A DNA stretch of 64,000 nucleotides from Aradus depressus. Taxonomy: Eukaryota; Arthropoda; Insecta; Hemiptera; Aradidae. Shown piece by piece: positions 24,016 through 34,949 of the stretch. A program made the translations under genes and the position numbers. The notes beneath the pieces were generated by a model, which was given only the letters and a program-made list of their open reading frames with translations, did no database searches and was not told the DNA's origin. Numbering within the stretch: position 1 is the first letter of the stretch; each line of letters opens with the position of its first letter. The stretch is taken from positions 46,641,087 through 46,705,086 of the forward strand of contig OY759216.1 in NCBI GenBank assembly GCA_963662175.1. The letters are read 5' to 3'.

Positions 24016-24938
24016 AACTTAAGTATGTATGTATATTCGATATCTCGTAATCATCGCGGTTTCATTTTTTATATTATTTTAATATTTCGTTTTGTATCGA
24101 TGCACTTTTAATTATTTCATAACGTAGATAATTATTAAAAAATACACATATTCGTTGATATTATAAATTCCATATTATTTTATTGCAATTATATTGGAGA
24201 AAGAATTTTTTTTGTTTCTCACAAAGAAAAAAAAAATCGCATTCCAGGTGGTGACCTTACTATACTAGAATTTTTTTTTTGTATCAAGCAACTTCCTTCC
24301 CCCTCTTGCAAGGCAAATCTCTGGACGAAATCTTAAATTAAAATAATACAAAAAACATATTTGTTGGGTCGATTGTAAATGTGTTACTATTTGTCGACCT
24401 AAGGATAACATATAGTTTGATAAATTATCCATAGAATACTAAAAAAAAATACCTGAAATACATATTATAGGCGCTAAATAAATCTCTCGGAAAATACTAA
24501 TTGAAATTCTTACTCTGTGCTGAGGGTTGAGAAGGGGGGAGTACTATAGTCATGCTACATAGTCAAATTTTTAAGATAACTGCAGATATTGTTAGAAATT
24601 AATAAAGCATAATAATCATAAAAGCAACTTAATCATCAATTTATAAAGAAAAAAATCAACTATGAACTAGATGAGATTATCTCGGTAATGTCATTGCCCT
24701 GTCTGATACGCATAAACAATGTTAAAGTTATAAATAATTAATTGATGCAATACTTTTCACAATTCACCTATGGATTAATATACTATATATTCTTCTAGGA
24801 ATCAATGACCGCTTAAAGGTCGACGGGTTTGTGTAAACAACCGCGAATTCCTATGTCACATCCAAAATAATTTACATTTTTGAAATATCTCACTATTTAA
24901 ATTAGCAACTTTCTATATCCTAATTATACATACTGACA
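24016..24938. other. Intergenic stretch, nothing recognised
   Basis: AT-rich DNA without a recognisable gene, RNA or repeat boundary. Confidence 0.4.
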
Positions 24939-25286
24939 CAGAGGGCGCCGGTAGCTCAGTGGTAAGCGTGCTTGACTTCTGAGCTCAAGGTCGTGGGTTC
25001 GTAGCCCGACCGAGGCCCTTAGTTTATTTTATCTGGGAGGTAAAATAAACTTAAGCACGCCGTCCTTCGGATGGGACGTTAAGCGATGGTCCCGAGCCTG
25101 TACGATGTCAGGTACTCGTTAAAGACCCCTACCCTAGATGAATAAAAATTTAGGGTAGGCAAAATTTAGGACTCCCACAGTAGAGTCGGGCTCATGTCCA
25201 CCAGAGTGACGAAAGAGCGCTCTGGTAGTAGGCGATATGACCTCGTAGTTAAAGCCCGGGCATGAGTCATAAAACCTAACCTAACC
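24939..25286 (+). repeat. Full-length tRNA-derived SINE (SINE-A reference copy)
   Basis: Flanked by a 12 bp duplication, TACATACTGACA (24927-24938 and 25287-25298). The head carries an A box (TAGCTCAGTGGTAAGCG) and a B box (GGTTCGTAGCCC), so it has an internal pol III promoter. The body has CGCCGTCCTTCGGATGG, AGAGCGCTCTGGTAGTAGGC and GCCCGGGCATGAGTC blocks. The tail is AAAACC(TAACC)n rather than poly-A. The intact head and clean duplication suggest a fairly recent insertion. Confidence 0.93.
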
Positions 25287-25401
25287 TACATACTGACAGA
25301 CTTACAAAATTCACAATTTGCAATAATTAATAGGTACACAATGAACGATTATGAGTATTATAATTTTTAAATTTCAGACAAAAAGGCGTTTTAAATATTA
25401 A

Positions 25402-25737
25402 TACAGAAAGGAATTCAATATAAGTACCAACATTGAAGCCAGGGTGATGACACTGAAGAACTGTCGCCTAGACAGAGATGCTGCGCTAGCAAAACTGGAC
25501 TACTACAAATCAAGGTCAGACGAAACACCTAATATAAACATTGTAAATCACTCAAATAAGTGTTCTGTTAAAAAAATAATAAGATTCACTGTTTCACAAT
25601 TAAAGAGACTATTATACGATTATGGTTCAATATTTTCAGTTGTGATACGACTAGGAGGAATGAATAAATTTTGTAAGGTTCCAGCTTATATTGACAGTTC
25701 AAGATCACATAGCTGTGACGTTTATCGTTTTATATGA
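25402..25737 (+). CDS. Unrecognised exon-like open frame upstream of QTRT2
   Basis: A frame open for 112 codons, preceded by a splice-acceptor-like TAATACAG. It reads ARVMTLKNCRLDRDAALAKL and then DYYKSRSDETPN, a charged, heptad-rich and coding-like stretch, followed by a less convincing C-terminal part. The first in-frame ATG is 25447. It may be the last exon of a gene whose other exons lie to the left or are lost, or a gene fragment. It ends 129 bp before the QTRT2 start codon and on the same strand. I do not recognise the family; a coiled-coil protein is possible. Confidence 0.35.
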   Translation, partial: YRKEFNISTNIEARVMTLKNCRLDRDAALAKLDYYKSRSDETPNINIVNHSNKCSVKKIIRFTVSQLKRLLYDYGSIFSVVIRLGGMNKFCKVPAYIDSSRSHSCDVYRFI

Positions 25738-25865
25738 AGCACGAATAAAAAAAATCTGTTATCAAACCACGTGATAATTCCACTATAACCACAACAGAAC
25801 CTTCCTCCTTGCTGTATGTTTGGTTTCGTTTAAGACGACATATTTTATTTATTGAAAACACTACA

Positions 25866-28800
25866 ATGAAATTTTCTGTGAAAACTTTTGCAAATAATAG
25901 TATAAGAGCCGGAGTAATAAGCGATATAACTAGATTACCTGGTGTCGAATTTCAAACACCACTTCTACTTTTGTATACCAAAGTAATTTAATTTATAATA
26001 TGAATTTCATATATCCGTAGTACTTCTGTTTTTTAAGAAAATAGTATGTTTTTTCAGGGTGGTAGTCTGCCTCATATTTCTCGGGAAGTACTACAATTAC
26101 TGACTGAAGATCAAATAGGGATTCATGTTCCTCTTACATCAACATTGCAGTGCTATGAAAGCATTAAGGGTTTCTCAAAGGGAATATCAACATTTGCGGG
26201 ACTCAAGGCAAGTACATAGTATATTTCATCGTTATATGTATTTTTTAAATTTGGATTACATTTATATTATACTCTATAACAATTTTGCATTCAGGAGAGT
26301 GTTAATAACTTTTGTTTTTGCAGGAATCATTAACATTTTGTTCTATTCAAGACCCTGCAGCTAAGACACCTGTGGGTTTTAATACAAAAGAGAACATCTC
26401 TATATGGTCCTATAATGGTCGGCATATTCTTGACTCCACCAAGTATGGTACATCACATTATAATTGTATACCTCTGGTTTCAGAAGTAAACTATTTAGTT
26501 GATGGGCTGAACATTGCTTTACTAATCTAATCCAGTCTTAATGATGGATAAAGTCGACAATATCTTTTCAATATTGAAGGAAATCGAGGTTCTGTCGTGT
26601 AAATAAAAAACTAAATATTTAGCCACACACATCCACTCATTATAAGGCCCTGAAGAAGGAAATAAATAATTTCGGAACATTGGCCAAATATAGAGTTTTT
26701 TTTACACGACAGAATCTCGATTACCTTCAATACTAATCTAGTCTCTTTTACTAATTATGGCCAATCTAGAAAACATGACAAAAAGTTAATATTTGGAGTG
26801 GGATTATGAAGTAGGACGTCAGAAGTTTTAGACCCTAATCAAAGTCCCGTAGAATATTCTCACTAAAAGATAAGAATAAAATTCACAGAAAAATGTTTAG
26901 TTTAGACACTTGCAGAATAAACCTTTTTTCCCCATGTATGGAATATTGGGGAAGTTATATCGCGGAGAAATATGATGTTAAGTTTTCATCAGAATGGCAT
27001 GTTTTTCGATACTTTTTCCAAAAATGAAGAAAACAAATTCTGTGTGTCTGTACTGTACACACTATCTCCCGCAATACAACACCATAACTCCCGACAGATT
27101 GAATGTAGCGACATGACGTTTTATATGTGTATTCATAACCCCATAATGACGTCATCTTTTCATTTTCAGCCAAATCTACCAAAGTTTAACATAAAAACTC
27201 TATTAACTGCCGATATAATGAATTTATCGACACAAAATTTAGTATCAGGATTCAGAATCCTCAACATACATCAACGATTTTTAGCCCAAACGGTCGACTG
27301 TTTTTTGGAGGGGGAGCACATATTTAATTGATAAATCTACTTTTTTTTTTTTGTATTTGATATAATTGTTGCTTGTTTAAGATACATGAAAATAATGGAG
27401 GCATTTCAACCGGATTTTTATGAAGCATTATACAATGGAGACACAAACGAGGAGACCTCAAGTAAAAAGTTGACTAAGGTAGCACTAGCATCACAGAAAT
27501 TCCTGGATTCATGTTTAGAACTGCACAACAACTCCTCGGTAGGTACTAAAGAAATTGTTGACAGCCTTGACACTTTTCTTTATTTATAATTATGGTATTT
27601 AAAAATGTTAATGTATAGTTTTCTTCTTTAGATACTTAGCCAGAGTGGTATTTTTGCAATAATTGAAGGAGGTTATGATATAGAACTTCGGAAAAAATGT
27701 GCAAAAAATGTAGCTGACAAAAATGTAAATGGTTTTGTGGTCGGTGGTCTACATAATAATGGATCTGATGTGGAGAATCTGAACTTTGACAAAGTAAAAC
27801 CTGTTTTGTCAGCAGTTTTAGTAAGTAATTATTATTTTTATTATAGGTAATTATACACTATTATTCCCTATAATGGTATGGATTCAATGGAGTGAATCGA
27901 TTCGGATTGCATTAGGGCCAAGAGAGAGAGTGTACGCTTAACTGTTTCTTGTCACTAAGTTTCCTATTTCGAGTTGAATTTGAGTATATTCCTTTATCAA
28001 AGTGACGGATAGATATCTGGTCTGGTATGAGCTTTACATATAAAATTAAGTTTACATCTGAATCTACTGAAACAAGAGATTGTCTTCTCACTGTTTGTTT
28101 TGTCGAAAAGTACAAGGACCTTCTTCCCTCTGTATTAGAACTAAGCCCCCACCGATAATACAGAGGAAAGAGAACCATATGGACAGTAGGTCAGGTTTTC
28201 CTAGGCTTTGCTGTCCAGGGCCAGTGACCATTCTAGGGAACGGGGTTCCAGAATCAAAAATGGCACTACAGGGGTGGTAGCTATCCAAGCGGCACCACCA
28301 ACTGAGGTTCTCTTCGTATTGGTTTTGGTAACTGGAACCGTTGTCCGGGATCCAGGAATCTGGGAAATTCCGGTGACCGGGATCAGCGCGAGATAGTAGG
28401 CGTTCCTGTCATCCCTCTTGATGGGTATCCACCATTACGGTAAAGGTTAAGGCTGGGTACGTGGTGGGCATCTAACTAAACCTGTTGGTGGAAAACGATA
28501 GGGATTAATCTCGGGGCAGTAACCATTCTGAACCTTACGACGAACTGCTTGCAGTATTAGCTAAAATGGTACTTCGGACAGTGGTTGCTTTCCAAGCCAC
28601 ATACTGAGGTTGGATTCTTAGTGGCGGTGGTTGCTGAGGACAGTATTGAACGCCAGATTCTGGCTAGATTCAATGTTGCAACTAGAGCGAAAGAGGTCTC
28701 CCGCGCCCTCTCTTCTTGATCGGATCCATGGTGGTAACGGCTTCGGCTAAGTGTCACCATGGACCGCGCATCCCTAGGGGTGTATGAATCGTCAATTATG

Positions 28801-31800
28801 CTGTTTATTTTGTCGTCACAATTGTGTCATCCTCAATGGTACATCTATATTACAAGAATATGTTTTAAAATATAAAACTTTAGCCATCAGAATACAGAAA
28901 AAATAAAGAGAAATAATATAAAATAGAATGGGGCTAGCATACCTCCTAGTTCAATCTCCACACCAACACTGGAAGCTGGAAGATTAAAGAAGTGGGGGGA
29001 GAGGGGAGGAGTTACAATATCCGTTCGCAATAAATAGTACACATGCGTAGGCATTTTTAAAAACATAGCAGGACATTACTAAATTAAATGTATGAAATCA
29101 AAACCAGAAATAAATATCTCTTAGTTTTACGCGCTGAACATTTGGTAAGCTAGCCTTATTTTATTTTCTCTGTACCCTGATGTCTCAAGTTTTTCGTTTT
29201 TAAACTACGTATTTATATTATATATGCACCACTGAAGTTGACATAATAGTGTCGAAAACGTTTTGGTGTATAAATAAATTGTGGGAAGGAAGTCAATCTC
29301 TTGTTTCACTCGATATATTTCGTCCCACATCTTATTGTCATTTAATAAGATCTAAAACTACTGATCCAAACACCTTCATATGTGATAACATTAACTTTGT
29401 TAGTTGTTACGCATGCCCCCTTTAACTACGAGGTTATATCGTCAACTACTAGAGCGCTCTTTCGTCGCTCTCAAGCTCGACTCTACTTTGGGAGTCCTAG
29501 ATTTAGCTTACCCAGGTTTACTCGTCTCGGATGGAGGTTCCCATCTGAAGGACTACGTGCTTACCGTTTTTTCATCTCCCAGATAAAAAAACCTAACGGC
29601 CTAGACCGAGTTTCGAACCCGCGATCTTGTGCTCAGTAAGCATTACGCTACCTCTGAGCTACTGACGCTCTTCTAACTTTAAAGTTGTCAGTTTCCATTC
29701 TCACTATGTGTAATGCATTATCAAGTTATTTATTTTATTTTTTCCCACTAAAATTTACCAGACGATGTTATTTATTTTATTTTTTCCCACAAAAATTAAC
29801 CAGACGATGTTATTTATTTTATTTTTTCCCAATAAAATTTACCAGACGATGTTATTTATTTTATTTTTTCCCACTAAAATTTACCAGACGATGTTATTTA
29901 TTTTATTTTTTCCCAGGAACATTTACCAGACGATAAACCGAGGATGGTACATGGATGCTGGAAGCCTATGACAATTTTGAAAATGATAGATTTGGGTGTG
30001 GACATATTTGATTCCTCATTTCCATACATCGTAACTCAGCGTCATTCTGCCCTCGTCTTCAAATTCACCGAAGCTAACTGGTATGATAACTGAAATTTAG
30101 GTGTCTTTTACATAATGTGTGAATATATATATATATATATATATAATATAATATAACACTTACAATTATTCAAACTGTTTCAGTAATGTTGAAAGAGAGG
30201 AAGACTCCTCAGCGCAATCTTTGGAGATATGTCTAGAAGATAAAACGTAAGTATACAATAAGATATTGTTATAATAGCTAACCTTGAACATTACAAGTCA
30301 AAAATTATAAAATTAATGAAAGCCTATATCACTTTTTTAGGGGAAATGTTTTGTTTTTCTGAAATTTATAGTTTGAAAAAAATTAAAGGCTAGGATCGGT
30401 ATCTAAATTTTTTTATCCTCAGCATCAATTGTTTTTAATCTGTATAATAATATAACAAATAAATAAATAATATTATAATAAAGCACAACATTTCAGTACA
30501 AGTCGTTCTAAATCATTTAAAAATATATATACATATATAGAAGTTGACAATAAATAAAAACAAAGAATATGTTTAACATTTATATAGTCTGATTTCACAA
30601 AAATGTATACATAAAATAGTCATCGTCAGCACAAAGTTAGGTTAGGTTTTATGACTCATGCCCGGGCTTTAACTATTGTGTCTATTTAGGTATACTATTT
30701 GAAAGCAGGGAAGTATAATATAAGCACGCATTTGATCTTTCACTATAATCTGGATAGAACATTGTAACATGAACAAATTAGAATAGTCTGGTTGGAAAGG
30801 TGACGCCATAACCTCTAGTAAACAACTTATGAAGTAAACAGGTAAACATTGTTGAGGTTATAACACTGACGATGGCGTAATTCGAACCGGTACGCTTTAT
30901 CAATATATTTTTGTGAAATTAGACAATATAAAAGTTGAACAAGTTCTTTATTTTTATTTATTTTATTAGTTTTCCACTATATCGACAGATCGCAGAAATG
31001 TATTCTGACATAAACATTTACCTTCATAAGAACACCGAATCTCTTGTTATAAAAGTAAGATTTGAAAAAGGCCCGAAGACGAACGTAATCGTTTTGTCAA
31101 AAAAAAAAAACAATATATAATTATTGGTGAAAAGAGTGTAACATTTATTTTTAAAGGTGAGAGATCCAAAATGTGTTTGTTAAATCAAATCAGCTTGCGT
31201 CCAGTTTTGCGATTTTATCTACCAGAAAGTATATATTTTGAAGATTTGCAAAAATTATTATTATTTAATATGAAATTGCCGGGGTCAAAGATTTTTTTTT
31301 TTTTTTTTAAGTAGAATATAATAAATAAATAAAAAACGAAAGTATAAAAAAATGTAAATACATACATGAATAACAAAATAGGGGTATATGATGTACAAAA
31401 AATATTAATTTAAATGATAATAAAATAAAATAAACATAAGAACCCCGTCAACTCGAGACCCTCGAAACACCCCCGGGAAAAAATAAATATGAAGTAGAAT
31501 GGCGTTTTTTTGGAGTGTGGCGGAGGGCCCACCCCCAAAATGTTTTCTAAATTCATGGACCTTATGAGATGATTTTTGTGGAGAGGCTAATATATTGCAA
31601 AGTAATAACATGTTGACAATAGAGATAAATAATAATAATACTGATAAGTATTGGATGTTTTTACAGATATAAGGAAGACTTTGGACCGATTCTAGAAGGC
31701 TGTGGCTGTTTGACATGTAGCAAGTATAAAAGGGCTTACATACATCATCTGATTCATAATAAGGAGCTTCTGGCAGCCACTCTCCTCATGATGTAAGCAA

Positions 31801-33937
31801 CTATATATTTATCTTCTAAACATGCGCTCGAGATCATGGGTTCGAAACCCGACCATGTGCACGCCGTCCTTCGGACGGACCTTTAAGCAATCGTCTCGAG
31901 TCTTTACTCGTTTAAAGAGCCCTCCCTCAGTAGAGTAGGGCTCACGGTAGTAGGCGATATGATCTCGTAGTTGTAACCCCAGAATCAATCTCAAAAACAA
32001 ACCAACTAACCTACTAAGTATTTTTAAATGGTTTTATTTGGTAGACTAACTTTAGGGTTGTGTAAAAAGATTCTAAATTCATTACGATATATTTATCACA
32101 GCATCACGTCTCCCATTTATTTTTTTTGCTTTACCGTTTACAGATGTTTTGGTAAGCACTTATATTATATGTGTCTATAATTTTTCTGTTCTTTATGTTC
32201 TGTTCATTCCAGACTTGGTGTTTGAATATAGAAGTCAACTCAATAAATAGGTTCTGTAAATGGAAGATTCTGATTGACAGAAGGAATAGTTAACATAAGA
32301 ACAGATATATTGAATGGATGTCTAGAAAAAGGGCCTATGTCTTGATTTTTCGAAAACTCGTTTTTTCATGGTAAAAGGACCTATAGGATGTGAAGCAAGC
32401 ACCTGCTTAGTTTTAAGTTCAATACTCTTGCACTAAATGCCATGAACCTTGATTAATGAACGCACGAAAGGAGAACGTCACGGGGAAGAAGAGCCTTTGT
32501 TATCTTTAGTAGTGTGATAAAGAAAATTATTTAAAATAATCAAATAAATAAAATTCTATATATCGTTACCTTCATAGTAGTCACTTACTACTTCTGCAGT
32601 ATTTTGTATTAATCAATCTTTTTTTTTTATGTTCCGACCTTATTTTGGAATAAAGAAATCGTAAAAAAAGTCTTTCTATTTTCAGTCTTTTTCCAATGGA
32701 AAAAAGGCCTATGGCATTTTCATTTTTTTAAAAATTATATTGCAATTGTTTCAGTTCAAAATTGGACACCTGTAAAATTTGAAAAACCTGACATAGGCCC
32801 TTCTTCTAGACAACCATTCAATTATAGATACTGATGAGAGTGCTTCTCGAAACGTCTATAATTGCTGTTTTTTTTTTTAAATCAGTAAAATAAATGGGAG
32901 ACGTGATGCTGGGATGAATATATTATACAATAAAGTAAATTAACTAATTTTTTTCAAATATCTCATTCGTAACAGAGGGCACTGATATTATAATTTACCA
33001 GGTTACAAGACAAAATATTTGTATACGTTTCATAATGTTTGATTTCAGTACAGTCGTCATTTATATGTACATACGAGAAGATCAAGCACAGGAATGGAGG
33101 TTTTATTTTAATCAAATTGTGTTGAAGGAGACAAAGATAGGCATACTTGTTGGGGGCTATCTTACGAAAAAACACTAACCACTCAATAGTGCACTTGTTG
33201 CAGTGTTTTACGTTTTTCTTTCTATGAAGTGCAGACAAGCGTTGTCATTAAAATAATCTTTTTCTTGAAGTATATTATCTCAGTAAAATTATCTTTTTCT
33301 TTACACACACTTGGAAGACATCATAGAATATGTAGAAAATTATTACGTAGTTATTTTTTTACAATACTTCACAAAAATAATACAGATAATAATTATGTAC
33401 TTTGACACTGCGTTATTTGTTGTTGAATCGCGGGTTTGGAACGCGGCCGAGGCCCTAATTTTTTTAATATGGTAGGTGAAAACCTAGAGCACGTCGTCCT
33501 TCGGGTGGGACGTTAAGCGATGTCAGGTACTCGTTCAAAGACTCCTGGCCTTGGGGAATAAGCCTAGGTTGCCAAATTTAGGACTCCCACAGTTGAGCGA
33601 ATTATTACATGTGACCATCGATATATTCTGTCGGACTGTCAAAGCTCCAGAGATCTTAAATTAGTGTTTAATATTGAAAAAAAAACCAAAAGTAATTATG
33701 TACTTTATTCCAGTTTTGCCAAAAATAATAGGGTTTTGTTTGGGGGCGGCAGAATGAATTTCATATCCAAAATAATGTATAAAATGATATCGTTATTTTT
33801 ACATCTATGTTTTAATTGGATTACTAATATTAATGTATTATTTTTTTGTCCACAGTCACAATTTTCACCATTATATGGAGTTTTTCAAGTCAATACGAAA
33901 AGCAGCAGTCTCTGGGAAAAAGATATGTCTTAGTTAA
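25866..33937 (+). CDS. QTRT2: Queuine tRNA-ribosyltransferase accessory subunit 2, nine exons
   Basis: Non-catalytic partner of QTRT1; the heterodimer swaps guanine-34 for queuine in tRNAs with GUN anticodons. Exons: 25866-25982, 26058-26207, 26324-26442, 27382-27538, 27632-27820, 29917-30080, 30184-30246, 31667-31792, 33856-33937. All phases agree, giving 388 aa (human about 415). Start: the ATG at 25866 gives MKFSVKTF, matching the family's MKLS-type start; the frame is open upstream but only via TTG. Marks: IIEGGYDIELR (192-201), PDDKPR (248-253), GVDIFDSSFPY (271-281), and the zinc site C332, C334, C337 plus H363. The PTR found in catalytic subunits after the FD motif is PYI here, as expected for QTRT2. 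Intron 2 is GC-AG (AAG|GCAAGT). The exon 6 acceptor is duplicated into a 42 bp tandem array. Confidence 0.95.
26572..26732. mobile_element. MITE with ~31 bp terminal inverted repeats
   Basis: Left end TATTGAAGGAAATCGAGGTT and right end AATCTCGATTACCTTCAATA are near-perfect inverted repeats that continue through CTGTCGTGTAAA. 161 bp, no coding capacity, in QTRT2 intron 3. Confidence 0.8.
26935..27335 (+). repeat. R1 repeat copy
   Basis: Opens with TATTGGGGAAGTTATATCGC. It has a TAACTCCCGACAGATTGAAT and a TAACTGCCGATATAATGAAT module and the AAACGGTCGACTG block. It ends about 50 bp before QTRT2 exon 4. Confidence 0.8.
28090..28790. other. GC-richer unidentified block in QTRT2 intron 5
   Basis: Base composition shifts clearly against its surroundings (blocks such as GGTGACCGGGATCAGCGCG). 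Short open frames occur on both strands, none with a recognisable domain. It may be an old transposon body or other inserted DNA; no terminal repeats were seen. Confidence 0.4.
29406..29672 (-). repeat. SINE-A copy with head
   Basis: Reverse copy from GCATGCCCCCTTTAACTACG to GAGCTACTGACGCTC. In QTRT2 intron 5. Confidence 0.8.
29725..29934 (+). repeat. 42 bp tandem array made from a splice acceptor
   Basis: Five units with exact 42 bp spacing (anchor GACGATG at 29761, 29803, 29845 and 29887, then GACGATA at 29929). Each unit has a T-rich tract, CCCA, then a TTACCAGACGA-type segment. Only the last keeps the AG (CCCAG|GAACATTTACC) and forms the real start of QTRT2 exon 6. The four upstream units read CCCACT, CCCACA, CCCAAT and CCCACT at the junction, so they lack an acceptor. 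Confidence 0.93.
30123..30146. repeat. TA microsatellite
   Basis: (TA)n about 37 bp upstream of the acceptor of QTRT2 exon 7. Confidence 0.85.
30636..30676 (-). repeat. SINE-A tail fragment
   Basis: TTAGGTTAGGTTTTATGACT followed by the CATGCCCGGGC end only; the rest is absent. Confidence 0.75.
30780..30965. repeat. Foldback-type repeat
   Basis: GCCATAACCTC and GAGGTTATAACACTGACGAT form short arms around a GTAAACA-rich centre. It continues with AATTCGAACCGGTACGC and the AATTAGACAAT block seen at 3830. In QTRT2 intron 7. Confidence 0.5.
31826..31990 (+). repeat. SINE-A copy, shortened
   Basis: Begins in the head (CTCGAGATCATGGGTTCG) and has an internal deletion. It starts 33 bp after the QTRT2 exon 8 donor. 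Confidence 0.75.
32095..32915. mobile_element. Foldback element split by a nested MITE
   Basis: Outer arms GCATCACGTCTCCCATTTAT (32102) and ATAAATGGGAGACGTGATGC (about 32891) are perfect inverted repeats. The right half also carries CTTCTCGAAACGTCTATAAT, shared with a copy at 50215. The middle is the insert 32310-32824. In QTRT2 intron 8. Confidence 0.65.
32310..32824. mobile_element. MITE with ~33 bp terminal inverted repeats
   Basis: Left TTGAATGGATGTCTAGAAAA and right TTCTAGACAACCATTCAA are inverted repeats continuing into GGGCCTATGTC on both sides. About 515 bp, no coding region. The target-site duplication is unclear (TATA-like flanks). Confidence 0.75.
33425..33597 (+). repeat. SINE-A copy, shortened
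   Basis: Starts at AATCGCGGGTTTGGAACGCG (a degenerate B box) and lacks the last third. Confidence 0.75.
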
Positions 33938-34724
33938 TATACGGAACTATGTGGATGATGTATATTGGTGGAAATTGTAGGTGCAAAAACAAGAAGATAC
34001 CATCCGTTTGGGTTCAAATCATTACGATGCTACACTCAAAACAATTATTAAAGTTCTAGTAATTTTAATACTGAATATTTAGTGGGATTACGGGTTTTTT
34101 TTTGTCCCCCAATATCCCTCTATTTATAATCCGAAGTAGTCGATTTATTTAGCACTCTTCCTCTTTTTTGTGGTTGGATTTGACAGTTTGGATTGTGCGC
34201 AAGTCTCAAAGAAGACACGAGATGCCCTTTTCGTCAATTGTCGGAACGGGGGGAGGGGAAGTGGTATTTGAAGAGCGCATGCTTGGTGTGTTCTCGGAAG
34301 ACCACCGAGATGGTAGTTCGTCGGGAAGTAAGAGCGGCGTCGAGTTTCTTCCATCTCCAAACTAGATCCGACACTAACCCTCTCTGGTCACATGTGGACC
34401 TGTCCGTGACCAGCATACCTCACGATGACAACAGAGTTATAATATGTACCAATGGACCTAGCGTATACACCATATACTGAATCACAGTGTTTCTATACTA
34501 AGTGAGGCATACCTCTCTTAGTATTCAACCAATTAATTGAAACTTTAATTGCCCATTGAAACGAGGTCTACACTCTTAGGAGGAGACTAGATCTACCGAC
34601 ACCCCTGTATATATCTATATAGTTCGTCCTGCATTCGTAAAAATGATGGAATCCTCTTCACATTTCATTCGTATATATTACTAAAACGCCCAAAAATAAT
34701 TTCTAGTTGTTGGTATTTCATAAA
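33938..34724. other. Region downstream of QTRT2, no gene seen
   Basis: Contains a GC-richer stretch (34145-34470) open in several frames on both strands, without a recognised domain. An ATTAAA at about 34047 might serve QTRT2 polyadenylation. Confidence 0.35.
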
Positions 34725-34920
34725 GAGGATTAGGGGGAGCTTAACTCAAAGATCCTAATAACTGTCATATGTATCGACACGAAATTTTATATGTAAATTC
34801 AAAATCTAATAACTACAATACCTTTCAAATCATCCAAAGGGTTGGAGGGGGGGGGGGGGGGGGGGGCATAGGATAGAAACATAATGAAGGAGGAAGATAG
34901 ATAATAAGCAAAGGACTTAT
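34725..34920 (+). repeat. R1 fragment with a poly-G run
   Basis: TCCTAATAACTGTCATATGT then ATCGACACGAAATTTTATAT, followed by a run of about 20 G near 34848. Confidence 0.6.
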
Positions 34921-34949
34921 GAATGTTATAAGGTTTTTAACTGAGAATC

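Noticed and set aside
24939..25020. Functional tRNA gene
   Set aside because: The A and B boxes are present but the cloverleaf continues into a 350 bp SINE body with target-site duplications; many similar copies exist.
29441..29640. Protein from the 29382-29639 frame
   Set aside because: It is the reverse of a SINE-A copy; identical frames appear in other SINE copies.
29685..29971. Open frames with a 14-residue hydrophobic repeat
   Set aside because: These are translations of the 42 bp array at the QTRT2 exon 6 acceptor, not a protein.
34145..34480. Overlapping frames in a GC-richer block after QTRT2
   Set aside because: Open on both strands with no recognised motif; QTRT2 already has its stop codon at 33937.
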